Assembly (NCBI GenBank): GCA_021604525.1
Contig: BQJD01000029.1
Span: forward strand, 1 to 46,256
Source: a marine bacterium B5-7
GTDB lineage: Bacteria > Pseudomonadota > Gammaproteobacteria > Arenicellales > CAJQKF01
DNA length: 46,256 nt
Direction of reading: 5' to 3'
The first letter of the stretch is position 1. Each line of letters begins with the position of its first letter. A model generated the notes under the pieces. It was not told the DNA's origin. It saw only the letters and a list, made by a program, of their open reading frames with translations, and did no database searches. Made by a program: the position numbers and the translations under genes. This document shows positions 26,204-35,807 of the stretch, piece by piece.

Positions 26204-27325
26204 TTAAAGCTGCTCGCGCAGTAGTTCAAGTATATTGTCGCCGGTGTCGGTCATCTCACCGTTTTCGTTAATGACCCGGACACTTGAGCCGTTTGCGATC
26301 TTGTCAATCTTAACGATATATACATCCTCTCCTTCGGATAAGCCGTCGTCCTTGTTCCAAAATGCCAGCGCGGACAGTCCGGTTCGCTCTGGTTTTATCT
26401 GATCGTCGGTCAAGTATCGAATCTTGAAGCTGTTGCTGGCTGGGTCCCTCTCGATTACCGTAAACCCAATCTGGTCGATGACATAGTCGAGCCGGTTCCA
26501 AATGCCTTCAGGTGATGTATTGAAATCCAGTTTTAAATGACCGTTGTCGGTGGACTCAAGCGAACCTGGCAACTCTTTTGCAGTAGCCACACGGTTCTCA
26601 AGCTCCAGCCGGATTTTGACAACGCGCACCTGACCGGCCAGGTTGTTCATGAATTCGGAGGCTTGAGGTGTGGTCACTGATTCGCCACGACGATTGCGCA
26701 GGGCGACAATCGTGTCCTGCTGATCGCGGCCAAGAGCCAGGGTAAATTGATCTGCTCGGGATTTTAAAAATGTAGATTCTTCTAACTGGGGGAGAGAGAC
26801 CAGAAATTTGTATTCCTTGTCATCCCGATTGATGACTTCTACTGACGAGTTGGCCAGTGCTTCGCCGACTATTTCCATACTGATTGTGGGATCGGTTTTG
26901 ATTCGGATGTCGCGAGATTTATCGAAATTCCGATCAATAGAGACACCACCACCTTCCTGACCGCCTTCGCGCAGAGCTTGCCGGGCGGTTAGAAATGCCT
27001 GAAAGTCGAGTTGCTCGTTTGTGGGGCTTTGTGACTTCCATTTCTTGTATTGCTCGAATTCCTCGTACTGCTCGAGCTGCTGGAATTTCTCGAATTCGGT
27101 GAGTTCTTCAGCGGTTGCCTCGGCGGCAACAAATTCGGGAACGCCGCTGCCAGAGCCAGGCGCCGACAGGTCTGGCGGCACCTCCAGCGCGGCGGCCTGC
27201 CTGGCGCGCTGATAGGCCGGACCTTCCTGACTATCCAGAACGCTACAGCCACTGAGCAGTAGTACGGCGATCACGCTCGCCAGTTGTTTTCTTACCAAGT
27301 GGTGATTCTGCTCTGGTCTGTTCAT
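26204..27325 (-). CDS. bamC: Outer membrane assembly lipoprotein BamC
   Basis: A 373-residue outer-membrane lipoprotein of the BAM complex that inserts beta-barrel proteins such as the porin encoded nearby. The lipobox is LLLSGC with Cys27. The unstructured N-terminal segment that binds BamD contains YQRARQAAALEVPPDLS, and two helix-grip domains follow: about residues 130-230 (PTISMEIVGEALANSSVEV) and 255-365 (PEGIWNRLDYVIDQIGFTV, ERDPASNSFKIRYL). Unusual for the family is a Glu/Gln/Phe/Tyr-rich segment at about residues 74-97, similar to one in the adjacent small lipoprotein. The gene is not preceded by dapA, its usual partner in many gammaproteobacteria; instead mobA lies divergently. Confidence 0.88.
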   Translation of the reverse strand: MNRPEQNHHLVRKQLASVIAVLLLSGCSVLDSQEGPAYQRARQAAALEVPPDLSAPGSGSGVPEFVAAEATAEELTEFEKFQQLEQYEEFEQYKKWKSQSPTNEQLDFQAFLTARQALREGGQEGGGVSIDRNFDKSRDIRIKTDPTISMEIVGEALANSSVEVINRDDKEYKFLVSLPQLEESTFLKSRADQFTLALGRDQQDTIVALRNRRGESVTTPQASEFMNNLAGQVRVVKIRLELENRVATAKELPGSLESTDNGHLKLDFNTSPEGIWNRLDYVIDQIGFTVIERDPASNSFKIRYLTDDQIKPERTGLSALAFWNKDDGLSEGEDVYIVKIDKIANGSSVRVINENGEMTDTGDNILELLREQL

Positions 27326-27529
27326 GGTGTACCTGGTCCGGCATTAGCTGCCCGAAAAACTTGTAATATGGTGGTTTTGGCCGAATATCTCGTAGCAAGT
27401 CAGGAATTTGACGTCCTGGGCAACGGTATCAATGCCTTCTAGGGTTGCCTATTATAGCGTCAGCTAAAGGCCGGCAGAGTTTATCAATACAAAATTATCA
27501 CGCATAGCTATTAAGACACCATTAATCAT
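27326..27529. promoter_or_regulatory. Divergent bamC / mobA intergenic region
   Basis: A 204-bp gap that must carry both promoters. I see no confident -35/-10 pair, riboswitch-like fold or operator. Confidence 0.3.
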
Positions 27530-28138
27530 ATGGATAAAATTGCGAATACAACGCCTGATGTGACGGCACTGGTCCTGTGTGGGGGGCGTGCACGACGACT
27601 GGGAGGCGTTGACAAGGGGCTCCACCCTGTCCTCGGGCGCCCCTTGGTGGAGTATGTTATTGAGCGTATTGAGCCCCAGGTGATGACCTTGATTCTCAAC
27701 GCGAATCGCAACATCCCGTATTACGAAAACTATGGTTATCGGGTGGTGGGTGACCGAAATCGGGATTTCGATGGCCCGCTGGCAGGCGTGTTGGCAGGTC
27801 TTCGGAGTTGCCGGACCGATTGGCTCGTATCGGTTCCGTGTGACGCGCCATGCGTTGCCAGGGATCTTGTCGTGAAGTTGCTTGATGCGGCACAAATGCA
27901 GGACGCCGAGATTGCCTGTGCGTTCGATGGCACGAGACTACAGCCGACATTTTCGTTATACAGGACCACCCTGACAGCACCCCTGGCTGAGTATCTCGAC
28001 CAGGGTGAGCGCAAGATAGATCGGTTTTTTGAACGTCGCCGTTTCGTAAAATCAGACTTTAGCGGCCAAAGTGGTGATTTCGTCAATCTCAATAGCGATG
28101 ACGACGTCGCCCGCTTCACAGCCTCTCTGATGGTGTAA
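27530..28138 (+). CDS. mobA: Molybdenum cofactor guanylyltransferase MobA
   Basis: A 202-residue cytoplasmic nucleotidyltransferase that joins GMP from GTP to molybdopterin-bound molybdenum, making the bis-MGD cofactor of many oxidoreductases. The nucleotide loop is LVLCGGRARRLGGVDKGL (about residues 14-31), followed by GPLAGVLAGL and VPCDAPCV, the metal-binding Asp region of the family. QPTFSLYRTTL and VNLNSDDDV near the end are also typical. Normal length. It stands alone here: no other Mo-cofactor gene and no molybdoenzyme is in the window. Confidence 0.92.
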   Translation: MDKIANTTPDVTALVLCGGRARRLGGVDKGLHPVLGRPLVEYVIERIEPQVMTLILNANRNIPYYENYGYRVVGDRNRDFDGPLAGVLAGLRSCRTDWLVSVPCDAPCVARDLVVKLLDAAQMQDAEIACAFDGTRLQPTFSLYRTTLTAPLAEYLDQGERKIDRFFERRRFVKSDFSGQSGDFVNLNSDDDVARFTASLMV

Positions 28139-28282
28139 TTCAGACCCGGAATATCACCTTTGGAGTATAAGCGGATAGTTGCATCGACAGAATAATTACC
28201 CGTATCATGCGCTGTAATGGTGCGGTTTTATGTGGTGTGTCGAATAATTGTTATCAGCAATTTTATGACAACAAGAACTCAA

Positions 28283-28372
28283 ACCTGTAAACAACAGGTA
28301 ATCGGCGATAGAATTACTCACAAATCACTATAAGTTAAGGTGGCGATATACCACACCGGGTGAAAATCCGGT
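28283..28372 (+). promoter_or_regulatory. Possible structured leader (three small hairpins)
   Basis: Upstream of the cyclic-nucleotide-binding protein gene are three successive inverted repeats: ACCTGT / ACAGGT (28283-28299, five-base loop), GTGG / CCAC (28340-28354) and ACCGG / CCGGT (28355-28372, eight-base loop). The stems are short, so chance is possible. If the gene starts at 28402 they lie in the leader; a GTG at 28360 would fall in the third loop. Confidence 0.35.
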
Positions 28373-28401
28373 CCACAAGATGTAAGTATACGGTTCGCAG
28401 G

Positions 28402-28857
28402 ATGGATGTTTTCCAGGAGGCAGAGCGCCTTCAACAAATACCGATGTTTAATAAGCTTGATGCTGCCAAGCTCAAGCTGTTGGCATTTACCAGCGATGCC
28501 ATAACATGGCGAGATGGTGAAGTGCTGTGCCGGATCAACGAACCAAGTGATACTGTTTTCGTCATTCTTGAAGGTGATGTCGATATTCTTGGTCAAGTAG
28601 ATGGCAAAGAAGTCGTATTGTTTACCAAGGGTAAGGATGAAATGGTTGGCGAGATGGCCGTTCTGAGTAACTCCCCCCGGTCTGCTACCTTGCGTGCCAA
28701 AGGCACGGTAAAAACACTCAATATCTCAAACGACGCATTCTTGCGACTAATAACGGAAAACCCGACTGTTGCGTTGAGTGTCATGAAGCAGTTAAGCGAC
28801 AAACTCGCCTTATCAACACGGGCTCTGGAGCGCGTTAAAGGCGAAGCCGCGGCCTGA
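28402..28857 (+). CDS. Single-domain cyclic nucleotide-binding protein
   Basis: About 151 residues that consist almost wholly of one cNMP-binding (Crp-like) beta-roll, with FVILEGDVDIL and the phosphate-binding cassette GEMAVLSNSPRSATLRA, which keeps the Gly-Glu and Arg residues that hold cAMP or cGMP. There is no C-terminal helix-turn-helix, so it is not a Crp-type transcription factor; the C-terminal helix ends at ERVKGEAAA. It probably acts through a partner protein. The ATG 28402 (MDVFQEAERLQQIPMF) is preferred because relatives start similarly; a GTG 14 codons upstream is possible. An HD-hydrolase gene follows after 41 bp, a possible link to nucleotide turnover, but that is inference. 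Confidence 0.8.
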   Translation: MDVFQEAERLQQIPMFNKLDAAKLKLLAFTSDAITWRDGEVLCRINEPSDTVFVILEGDVDILGQVDGKEVVLFTKGKDEMVGEMAVLSNSPRSATLRAKGTVKTLNISNDAFLRLITENPTVALSVMKQLSDKLALSTRALERVKGEAAA

Positions 28858-28898
28858 TTTTTACGCCGGACTTCAATTAACCAATACTCGGCATCCGT

Positions 28899-29558
28899 AT
28901 GACCGTGCACGGTAATCGCTCTTTGGATGAATCACGTTTCATAAGCTTGTGGAAGCGTGCCGGTTCATCAGCTTCGAAGATCAGGGCCAGGGCTATCTTC
29001 CATGGAATTGATGGCCGTTATCGCGAGCCGCACAGGCGTTATCATACCCGTGGCCATATCGTGCACTGTCTGTGTCAGCTCGATACCTTGTCACAGGACG
29101 ACCCTGACAAACTGGCTGTTGAATTGGCGTTATGGTTCCACGATGTTGTGTATGAAATCGGTGATCCCAATAACGAAGAAAACAGCGCTGATTGGTTTAG
29201 AGCCCGAGCTATGGACGATCTTCCCGAAGCACTGATCGATGCGGTATGCGCAATGATAATTGCCACCGTGCATCAGGCCCCGCCAACCAATCGCCGCGCC
29301 GCCTTGACGGTAGACATCGACCTGTCGAGTTTTGGTCTGCCTTATGCTGCGTTTATTCGCGATTCACAGGCGGTTCGCGATGAGAGTCCGCATCTCAGCG
29401 ATAATCTCTTTTATCAAGGGCAACGTGCTTTTCTTGAGCGACTGACAATGCGTGATCAGATTTTTACTTCCGACCACTTCAATACCAGGCTTGAAGCGAG
29501 GGCGCGCGACAACATTGCGAAAACATTGGAGATGATCAAACGCAGGTTTAGTGTTTGA
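28899..29558 (+). CDS. HD superfamily metal-dependent phosphohydrolase
   Basis: A 219-residue predicted hydrolase of the COG4339 type. Metal ligands are visible in order: YREPHRRYHTRGHIVHCL (His49, His53) and LWFHDVVYE (His81-Asp82), with IIATVHQAP and DIDLSSFG downstream supplying the later ligands (the last Asp in the DIDLS pattern). These proteins are usually described as predicted metal-dependent phosphohydrolases; the substrate is unknown. It follows the cyclic-nucleotide-binding protein gene by 41 bp. No strong ribosome binding site precedes the ATG. Confidence 0.87.
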   Translation: MTVHGNRSLDESRFISLWKRAGSSASKIRARAIFHGIDGRYREPHRRYHTRGHIVHCLCQLDTLSQDDPDKLAVELALWFHDVVYEIGDPNNEENSADWFRARAMDDLPEALIDAVCAMIIATVHQAPPTNRRAALTVDIDLSSFGLPYAAFIRDSQAVRDESPHLSDNLFYQGQRAFLERLTMRDQIFTSDHFNTRLEARARDNIAKTLEMIKRRFSV

Positions 29559-29889
29559 TGGCTTCCCCGTCGTAAGATCCATGGGCACGGATTGCTTGTG
29601 CAAATCGAGTCCGCTTATTTTCTATTGCCTTGACCTGATGCCTTGACTAAACGTCGAAGTGCAGACAATCTCAATGATCACCATACCTGTATATAATAGG
29701 ATGCGTACACTGAATGCGAGACAGGATAAACACAGGACTCAGGCGTCATAAAATGCATGGCTTATGGTGGCCGACGGTTGCTAATTTAACGGGACTGACT
29801 GCTTTTGTCGAAACAGGATATTGAAGATACGCACATCTCGCTAGTGTCTGACGTTACGTCATTTCCATCCAGACGACACGGTACATGAA
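29559..29889 (+). promoter_or_regulatory. Intergenic region before pccA with a TATAAT box
   Basis: A 331-bp stretch without a gene. A TGTATATAAT sequence ending in TATAAT at 29692-29697 looks like an extended -10 box, though its -35 region (29669-29674) matches poorly. It would give pccA a leader of about 185 bases. TTGACT at 29643-29648 is another -35 candidate without a good partner. Nothing else was recognised. Confidence 0.4.
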
Positions 29890-31875
29890 ATGCCTAAAAA
29901 AATCCTCATCGCCAACCGTGGCGAAATAGCCTGCCGCGCCATAAAAACCGCCCGCCGGATGGGTATCTCGACAGTCGCCATATTCTCTGAAGCGGATCGC
30001 GACGCGGTACATGTTTCCATGGCTGATGAAGCACATCTTCTCGGAGAGTCGTCTCCCGCCTCGAGTTATCTCAATATCGATCGCATAATCGAAATTTGTA
30101 CCGAATCAGGTGCCGACGCGGTTTACCCCGGCTACGGTTTCCTGTCTGAAAACGGTACATTTGTTAAGGCACTGGATGCGCGCGGCATCGCGTTTATCGG
30201 TCCCTCAGCCCATGCAATCGCCGCGATGGGCGATAAGATCGAATCCAAAATTCTTGCCGAGAAGGCTGGTGTCAATACAATTCCCGGTTCCAACCTGGCG
30301 CTTCGGGATGGTGATCACGCCGTAGAATTGGCGGCGGAAATCGGCTACCCGGTCATGCTGAAAGCAAGCAAGGGCGGTGGTGGCAAGGGCATGCGAATAG
30401 CATTCGACGATGCAGGCTGTCGCGACGGTTTCGATCGTGCCCGCAGCGAGGCCATTGCGAGCTTCGGAGACGACACGATATTCATCGAAAAATTCATTAC
30501 CGAACCGCGACATATCGAGATTCAGCTGCTTGCAGATCGTGAAGGAAATTGTGTTTATCTAAACGAGCGTGAGTGTTCTATCCAGCGCCGTCATCAGAAG
30601 GTCATCGAGGAGGCACCATCCGCATTTATTGACGAAAATACCCGACAGAAAATGGGACGCCAGGCGGTAGCACTGGCCCAGGCAGTCGGATATTACTCTG
30701 CCGGTACGGTGGAGTTTATTGTCGATGCCGATAGAAATTTCTATTTCCTTGAGATGAATACGCGACTACAGGTCGAGCATCCGGTGACGGAATTTATCAC
30801 TGGACTTGATCTGATTGAACTCATGATTCGTGTCGCTGACGGCGAACCGTTACCACTGACGCAGGACGATGTCAGGCGCGATGGCTGGGCCATAGAAGCG
30901 CGCGTTTATGCAGAAGACCCATACCGTGGTTTTCTGCCATCCATTGGTCGATTGAGCCTGTATAAACCGCCCTGTGAAAACGCTCATGTTCGTGTGGATA
31001 GCGGTGTTGAGGAAGGTAGCGACATAACCATGTACTACGACCCGATGATCGCCAAGCTGATTACCTATGATGTGGATCGAGACAGCGCCATTAAACGGAT
31101 GGGAGATGCGCTGGATGCATTTTATGTCAGGGGTGTAAGTACCAACGTGCCTTTTCTCGCCACCTTGGTGAAGCACGAACGGTTCTTGAGTGCCCAGCTG
31201 ACCACAGCCTTTCTGGATGATACTTATCCGGATGGGTTTTCCAAACAGATACCAGTCGGTGATGATTTGCTGCAGTTCGTTATCGTGGCAGCTTATATGC
31301 ACAACGCTTATTGTCGCCGCGCCGCCAGTACGGATGGTGTCATGTCAGGATACGAGAATAATGTCAGCAGTAACTGGGTGGTGTTATTCGGTCAAGATGA
31401 ATATACGGTGACGCTGTGCGATAAACAGCCAGTCATGATGGAAATCGCTGACCGGCAATTCGAGGTCGATACGGACTGGAAATTTGGTCAACCGTTAATG
31501 CATGTCAGTATTGATGCTCTCAGTGCAACATTCCAGGTGTCGCGTAGTGCCAACGACTACACTATCATCCACGGCGGTTTTGAAATCACCTTGTCGGTGT
31601 ATACCCCAAAGGGTGCGACCTATCGTCGATTAATGCTCGATAAACCCGAGATTGATTTATCCCGATACCTGATGTCTCCCATGCCGGGATTGCTGGTATC
31701 GCTTCTTGTAAGTGAAGGTCAGGCGGTTAAGGCGGGCGAACAGGTGGCGGTTATTGAGGCGATGAAAATGGAGAATACTTTGCGTGCCATACGAGACGGT
31801 GTTGTGAGCGTGGTACACGTGAACGAAGGCAGCACAGTAGAATTGGATCAGGCGATTATTGAATTCGAAAGTTGA
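29890..31875 (+). CDS. pccA: Propionyl-CoA (acyl-CoA) carboxylase biotin-carrying alpha subunit
   Basis: A 661-residue subunit that carboxylates its own biotin with ATP and bicarbonate. Residues 1 to about 445 are biotin carboxylase (IANRGEIACRAI, the ATP-grasp loop KASKGGGGKGMRIA, and EMNTRLQVEHPVTE); a linker domain follows; the C-terminal biotinyl domain has EAMKMEN with Lys626 as the biotin site. Methylcrotonyl-CoA carboxylase has the same layout, but the adjacent meaB and epimerase genes point to propionyl-CoA and the methylmalonyl-CoA route. The carboxyltransferase beta subunit and the mutase are not in the window. The start codon has no strong ribosome binding site. Confidence 0.9.
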   Translation: MPKKILIANRGEIACRAIKTARRMGISTVAIFSEADRDAVHVSMADEAHLLGESSPASSYLNIDRIIEICTESGADAVYPGYGFLSENGTFVKALDARGIAFIGPSAHAIAAMGDKIESKILAEKAGVNTIPGSNLALRDGDHAVELAAEIGYPVMLKASKGGGGKGMRIAFDDAGCRDGFDRARSEAIASFGDDTIFIEKFITEPRHIEIQLLADREGNCVYLNERECSIQRRHQKVIEEAPSAFIDENTRQKMGRQAVALAQAVGYYSAGTVEFIVDADRNFYFLEMNTRLQVEHPVTEFITGLDLIELMIRVADGEPLPLTQDDVRRDGWAIEARVYAEDPYRGFLPSIGRLSLYKPPCENAHVRVDSGVEEGSDITMYYDPMIAKLITYDVDRDSAIKRMGDALDAFYVRGVSTNVPFLATLVKHERFLSAQLTTAFLDDTYPDGFSKQIPVGDDLLQFVIVAAYMHNAYCRRAASTDGVMSGYENNVSSNWVVLFGQDEYTVTLCDKQPVMMEIADRQFEVDTDWKFGQPLMHVSIDALSATFQVSRSANDYTIIHGGFEITLSVYTPKGATYRRLMLDKPEIDLSRYLMSPMPGLLVSLLVSEGQAVKAGEQVAVIEAMKMENTLRAIRDGVVSVVHVNEGSTVELDQAIIEFES

Positions 31876-31922
31876 CATCATTGTTTGATATGGCGTTCAT
31901 CGGAAGAAAATACGAATAGTCG

Positions 31923-32933
31923 ATGTCTGATCATAGCGAACCGGCAGTGAATGATATGTCTATGGCCGATAAGATTCGTGGTGGTGATCGTAGCGCCCTC
32001 GCACGCGCCATTACGCTGATTGAGTCGACCCGTGATAGCCATCGTCGTCGTGCTGAACAGTTGCTCAATGAATTGATCACGGATACGAACGAGTCGACCC
32101 GAATCGGAATTACCGGCGTGCCTGGAGTCGGTAAATCGACGTTTATCGAAGCCCTCGGTAATCTCGTGCTGGATCGTGGACATCGCCTTGCAATTTTATC
32201 GGTTGATCCCAGCTCAGCGATCTCCGGTGGTTCAATTCTCGGTGACAAGACGCGGATGGAATCACTAACGCGTCGAAACGACGTTTTTATCAGGCCATCT
32301 CCTTCCTCCGGAACACTTGGCGGCGTTGCACGTCGCACGCGTGAATCGATACAACTACTCGAGGCAGCGGGCTTCGACTTCATTATTGTCGAGACGGTAG
32401 GCGTCGGACAATCCGAAACGCTGGTCTCTGAAATGACGGATTTGTTTCTGCTGCTACTGCTGCCTGGCGGAGGTGACGAACTTCAGGGTATCAAGCGAGG
32501 TATCATGGAACTGGCCGACATAGTGCTCGTCAATAAGGCCGATGGTGAAATGGCGGCGGTGGCCGGACGATCCGCAGCGGAATTTGCCAATGCACTGAGA
32601 TTGATGCAATGTCGTTACAGTAAGTGGTCGGTACCTGTTAAAACGTGCTCGGCACTGCACGGTGACGGTATCGAGGAAGTGTTCGATACGATTGAGGCAT
32701 TTATGAATATGTCCAGGATAAACGGTTATTACACAGAACAACGGCGAAATCAAAAAGTACGCTGGTTTAAACGCGAGTTAAACGAAGCAGTGGTGGATCG
32801 TATCAATCGCGAAAATAAACTGTCGCAAACTCTGCAACGCTGTGAGCAGGAAGTCATGGCAGGCAAGCGAAGTGCGGCCAGTGCCGCACGCTCCGTTGTC
32901 GACCAACTATTCGGCGATGATTCAACCCGCTAA
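31923..32933 (+). CDS. meaB: Methylmalonyl-CoA mutase-associated GTPase MeaB
   Basis: A 336-residue G3E-family GTPase that guards methylmalonyl-CoA mutase, gating the loading of adenosylcobalamin and the release of damaged cofactor. The P-loop is GVPGVGKST (about residues 64-72), DPSSAISGGSILGDKTRM is the switch I region, IIVETVGVGQSE is the switch II region and VNKAD the guanine-specificity motif. Normal length, with the C-terminal dimerisation arm. It lies 47 bp after pccA and its stop overlaps the ribosome binding site of the epimerase gene. That no mutase gene is beside it is unusual. Confidence 0.95.
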   Translation: MSDHSEPAVNDMSMADKIRGGDRSALARAITLIESTRDSHRRRAEQLLNELITDTNESTRIGITGVPGVGKSTFIEALGNLVLDRGHRLAILSVDPSSAISGGSILGDKTRMESLTRRNDVFIRPSPSSGTLGGVARRTRESIQLLEAAGFDFIIVETVGVGQSETLVSEMTDLFLLLLLPGGGDELQGIKRGIMELADIVLVNKADGEMAAVAGRSAAEFANALRLMQCRYSKWSVPVKTCSALHGDGIEEVFDTIEAFMNMSRINGYYTEQRRNQKVRWFKRELNEAVVDRINRENKLSQTLQRCEQEVMAGKRSAASAARSVVDQLFGDDSTR

Positions 32934-32948
32934 GGAGAAACGCAAAAC

Positions 32949-33353
32949 ATGATAGGCAAACTGAATCATATTGCGATTGCGGTGCCAGATCTTGAGACCG
33001 CAACGGCTACTTATCGCGACACACTCGGTGCAGCCGTATCAATGCCGCTGGATCTCGCCGAGCATGGTGTCACAACAGTATTCGTTGACTTGCCGAATAC
33101 GCGTATCGAATTACTTCATCCTTTAGGTGAGTCTTCCCCGATACAGTCTTTTCTTGAGCGTCATCCGGATGGTGGTATTCACCATATGTGTTTTGAAGTT
33201 GACGATATTATTGTTGCGCGCGATCAATTGATAAGCGAAGGTGCGCGAGTTCTCGGGAACGGTGAACCACGCATTGGCGCACACGGTAAACCGGTGCTGT
33301 TTCTGCACCCCAAGGATTTTTTCGGATCGCTGATCGAGATCGAGCAAGTGTAA
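32949..33353 (+). CDS. mce: Methylmalonyl-CoA epimerase
   Basis: A 134-residue vicinal-oxygen-chelate (glyoxalase-fold) enzyme that interconverts (2S)- and (2R)-methylmalonyl-CoA, the step between propionyl-CoA carboxylase and the B12-dependent mutase. Metal ligands are recognisable as the His of LNHIAIAVPD, the His of GGIHHMCFEVDD and the Glu of LIEIEQV at the end. Full length. TAAGGAG, which contains the stop codon of meaB, precedes the ATG, so the two are transcribed together and probably translationally coupled. Confidence 0.94.
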   Translation: MIGKLNHIAIAVPDLETATATYRDTLGAAVSMPLDLAEHGVTTVFVDLPNTRIELLHPLGESSPIQSFLERHPDGGIHHMCFEVDDIIVARDQLISEGARVLGNGEPRIGAHGKPVLFLHPKDFFGSLIEIEQV

Positions 33354-33443
33354 GAATCAAACCACTGAGCCCACGGGGATGCAAACTTGCTGATCATCCT
33401 GGAAGATACTGCAAGGAACATAAATATATAACGGGAAAACACC

Positions 33444-35699
33444 ATGACCAAAGACGATTTTGACCGGGTATCACTGGAATACCATCGCGCGCATCCCCCG
33501 GGCAAGCTTGAGATTACCGCCACCAAACCGCTTGCTAATCAGCGCGATCTGGCCATGGCTTACTCGCCGGGTGTCGCCGCGCCCTGCATGGAAATATCCA
33601 AAGATCCGGCAACCGCCGCGTACTACACCAGTCGCGCTAATCTGGTGGCAGTCATTACTAATGGTACAGCGGTGCTTGGATTGGGAGAAATCGGTCCCCT
33701 GGCATCGAAGCCGGTCATGGAAGGCAAGGCAGTACTGTTCAAGAAGTTCTCCGGTATCGATGTATTCGATCTTGAGATCAATGAAAACGATCCCGAGCGG
33801 TTAGTGGATATTATTGCCAGTCTCGAACCGACTTTTGGCGGAATTAATCTTGAGGATATCAAGGCGCCGGAATGTTTCGTGGTCGAACGCATGTTGAAAG
33901 AACGGTTGTCGATTCCGGTATTTCATGACGACCAGCATGGCACCGCGATAATCGTTGGCGCAGCGATGGTCAACGCACTTGGCTTGATAGATAAAGATAT
34001 CTCCGACATTCGACTGGTTGCAACCGGCGCCGGCGCGGCGTCGCTTGCCTGTCTCGACTTACTGGTATCCCTCGGCATGCGGCGCGAGTCGATTACTATC
34101 GTGGATCTCGATGGCGTGGTCTACAGCGGGCGTGAACAGATGGATCCGTACAAGGAACGTTATGCGCGCGACACCGATTGGCGAACCCTGGAAGATGCTA
34201 TCGACGGTGCCGACGTATTCCTCGGTCTGTCGGGTCCCGGCGTACTCAAACCGCATTTGCTTAAACTTATGGCGCGCGATCCGATCATATTCGCCCTGGC
34301 GAATCCAGTACCCGAGATACTTCCTGAACTGGCGCGTGAAGCGCGTGACGATGCCATCATCGCCACCGGCCGCTCGGATTATCCTAACCAGGTCAATAAT
34401 GTTCTGTGTTTTCCCTATATTTTTCGCGGTGCGCTCGATGTGGGCGCCACTGCAATCAATGAAGAGATGAAACTCGCCTGTGTGTATGCTCTGGCAAATC
34501 TTGCCAAGGCAGAATCGTCCGACGTCGCTGATCTGGCCTATTCAGGTCAGGCAACCAGTTTCGGTCGCGATTATTTGATTCCTCGACCGTTCGACCCACG
34601 GCTTGTAACTGAACTTGCCCCTGCAGTTGTCCGCGCTGCCATGAAGACCGGTGTGGCAACTCGTCCCATAGAGGATTTTCCACGCTATCGCCAACGATTA
34701 AGTGAGTTTGTATTCCGTTCGGGATTGGTGATGAAGCCGGTATTCGATCGTGCACGCGAAACCAACAGGAAGTTGATTTATGCCGAAGGCGAGGACAGAC
34801 GGGTATTGCAAGCTGTGCAGCAGGTGGTTGACGAATCACTTGCTCGCCCGATCCTGGTAGGCCGTCCCCGTGTCATACACAATCGTATTCGCGAACTCGG
34901 TCTGCGAATACGTGAAGACACGCATTTCGATCTCATCAACATCCACGACGACCCGCGTTTTTTCGCCTATTGGAGTGAGTATCACCGCATTATGGGACGC
35001 CGCGGCGTGACACCTGAGGTAGCAAAGAAAAATGTGAGTTCGGTCAATACGGTGGTAGCCGCAATCGCCATGCAATTGGGCGATGCCGATGCCATGTTAT
35101 GTGGCGGCGTTGGCCATTTTCAAAGCCATGTGAAAAACGTGACAGAGATTCTGGGTAAGGCACAAGGCGTTATCGACTTTTCGAGTGTGACCGCCCTGGT
35201 ACTGCCGAGTGGCACGTTCTTTATATGCGACACGCACATCACGCCAAATCCTGGTCCAGAGGAATTGGCCGAGATGACCTTGCTGGCGGCAAGCGAAGTG
35301 AGACGATTCGGGATCGAGCCCAAGGTCGCGCTATTGTCGCATTCCAATTTTGGCAGTCATGACGATCCTTCGGCTCTGAAGGTTCGTCGAGCCATGGAAA
35401 TACTCAACGAGCGTGCGCCGGAGCTTGAGGTCGATGGTGAGATGCATGCCGATGCCGCATTATCCGATAACATTCGCGAACGGGCGATACTCAATTCAAC
35501 CCTGACTGGCAAGGCAAATCTGTTGATCATGCCAAACCTTGATGCATCGCATATTGGCTACAATCTTTTGAAGATGCTTGGCGGTGGGGTTTCGATAGGT
35601 CCGATTCTGATAGGCACTCCGTACCCGGCACACATATTGACTAACTCGGTGACTGTACGTGGCATTTTCAACATGAGTGCCATCGCCTGTGTATCCTGA
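33444..35699 (+). CDS. maeB: NADP-dependent malic enzyme, MaeB type
   Basis: A 751-residue enzyme that oxidatively decarboxylates malate to pyruvate with NADP. Residues 1 to about 430 are the malic enzyme part ([33 protein letters not shown], the nucleotide fold [13 protein letters not shown], and [20 protein letters not shown], written here in two parts as SDYPNQVNN and [11 protein letters not shown]). The rest is a phosphotransacetylase-like domain ([22 protein letters not shown]), which in MaeB proteins is regulatory, binding acetyl-CoA, rather than catalytic. Normal length. It lies 90 bp after mce; with ppc in the same window it balances C3 and C4 pools, and it can draw succinate-derived malate from propionyl-CoA breakdown into pyruvate. 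Confidence 0.96.
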   Translation: MTKDDFDRVSLEYHRAHPPGKLEITATKPLANQRDLAMAYSPGVAAPCMEISKDPATAAYYTSRANLVAVITNGTAVLGLGEIGPLASKPVMEGKAVLFKKFSGIDVFDLEINENDPERLVDIIASLEPTFGGINLEDIKAPECFVVERMLKERLSIPVFHDDQHGTAIIVGAAMVNALGLIDKDISDIRLVATGAGAASLACLDLLVSLGMRRESITIVDLDGVVYSGREQMDPYKERYARDTDWRTLEDAIDGADVFLGLSGPGVLKPHLLKLMARDPIIFALANPVPEILPELAREARDDAIIATGRSDYPNQVNNVLCFPYIFRGALDVGATAINEEMKLACVYALANLAKAESSDVADLAYSGQATSFGRDYLIPRPFDPRLVTELAPAVVRAAMKTGVATRPIEDFPRYRQRLSEFVFRSGLVMKPVFDRARETNRKLIYAEGEDRRVLQAVQQVVDESLARPILVGRPRVIHNRIRELGLRIREDTHFDLINIHDDPRFFAYWSEYHRIMGRRGVTPEVAKKNVSSVNTVVAAIAMQLGDADAMLCGGVGHFQSHVKNVTEILGKAQGVIDFSSVTALVLPSGTFFICDTHITPNPGPEELAEMTLLAASEVRRFGIEPKVALLSHSNFGSHDDPSALKVRRAMEILNERAPELEVDGEMHADAALSDNIRERAILNSTLTGKANLLIMPNLDASHIGYNLLKMLGGGVSIGPILIGTPYPAHILTNSVTVRGIFNMSAIACVS

Positions 35700-35807
35700 C
35701 CCTCGTTGTCCCAACGATTATTCAAGCGGCAACTCGTTGTGGTCATATGGTGGGGGTGGTTAGCATAATCCTGCTACGTACTTAACGTGTAAAAGACAGG
35801 ATTCGGT

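Noticed and set aside
27464-27895. A 143-codon minus-strand frame opposite mobA
   Set aside because: It lies mostly antisense to mobA, which has clear family motifs, and has no recognisable product.
28360-28401. GTG at 28360 as the start of the cyclic-nucleotide-binding protein
   Set aside because: It adds a basic stretch without similarity to relatives and falls in a hairpin loop; the ATG at 28402 gives a normal start, though neither has a good ribosome binding site.
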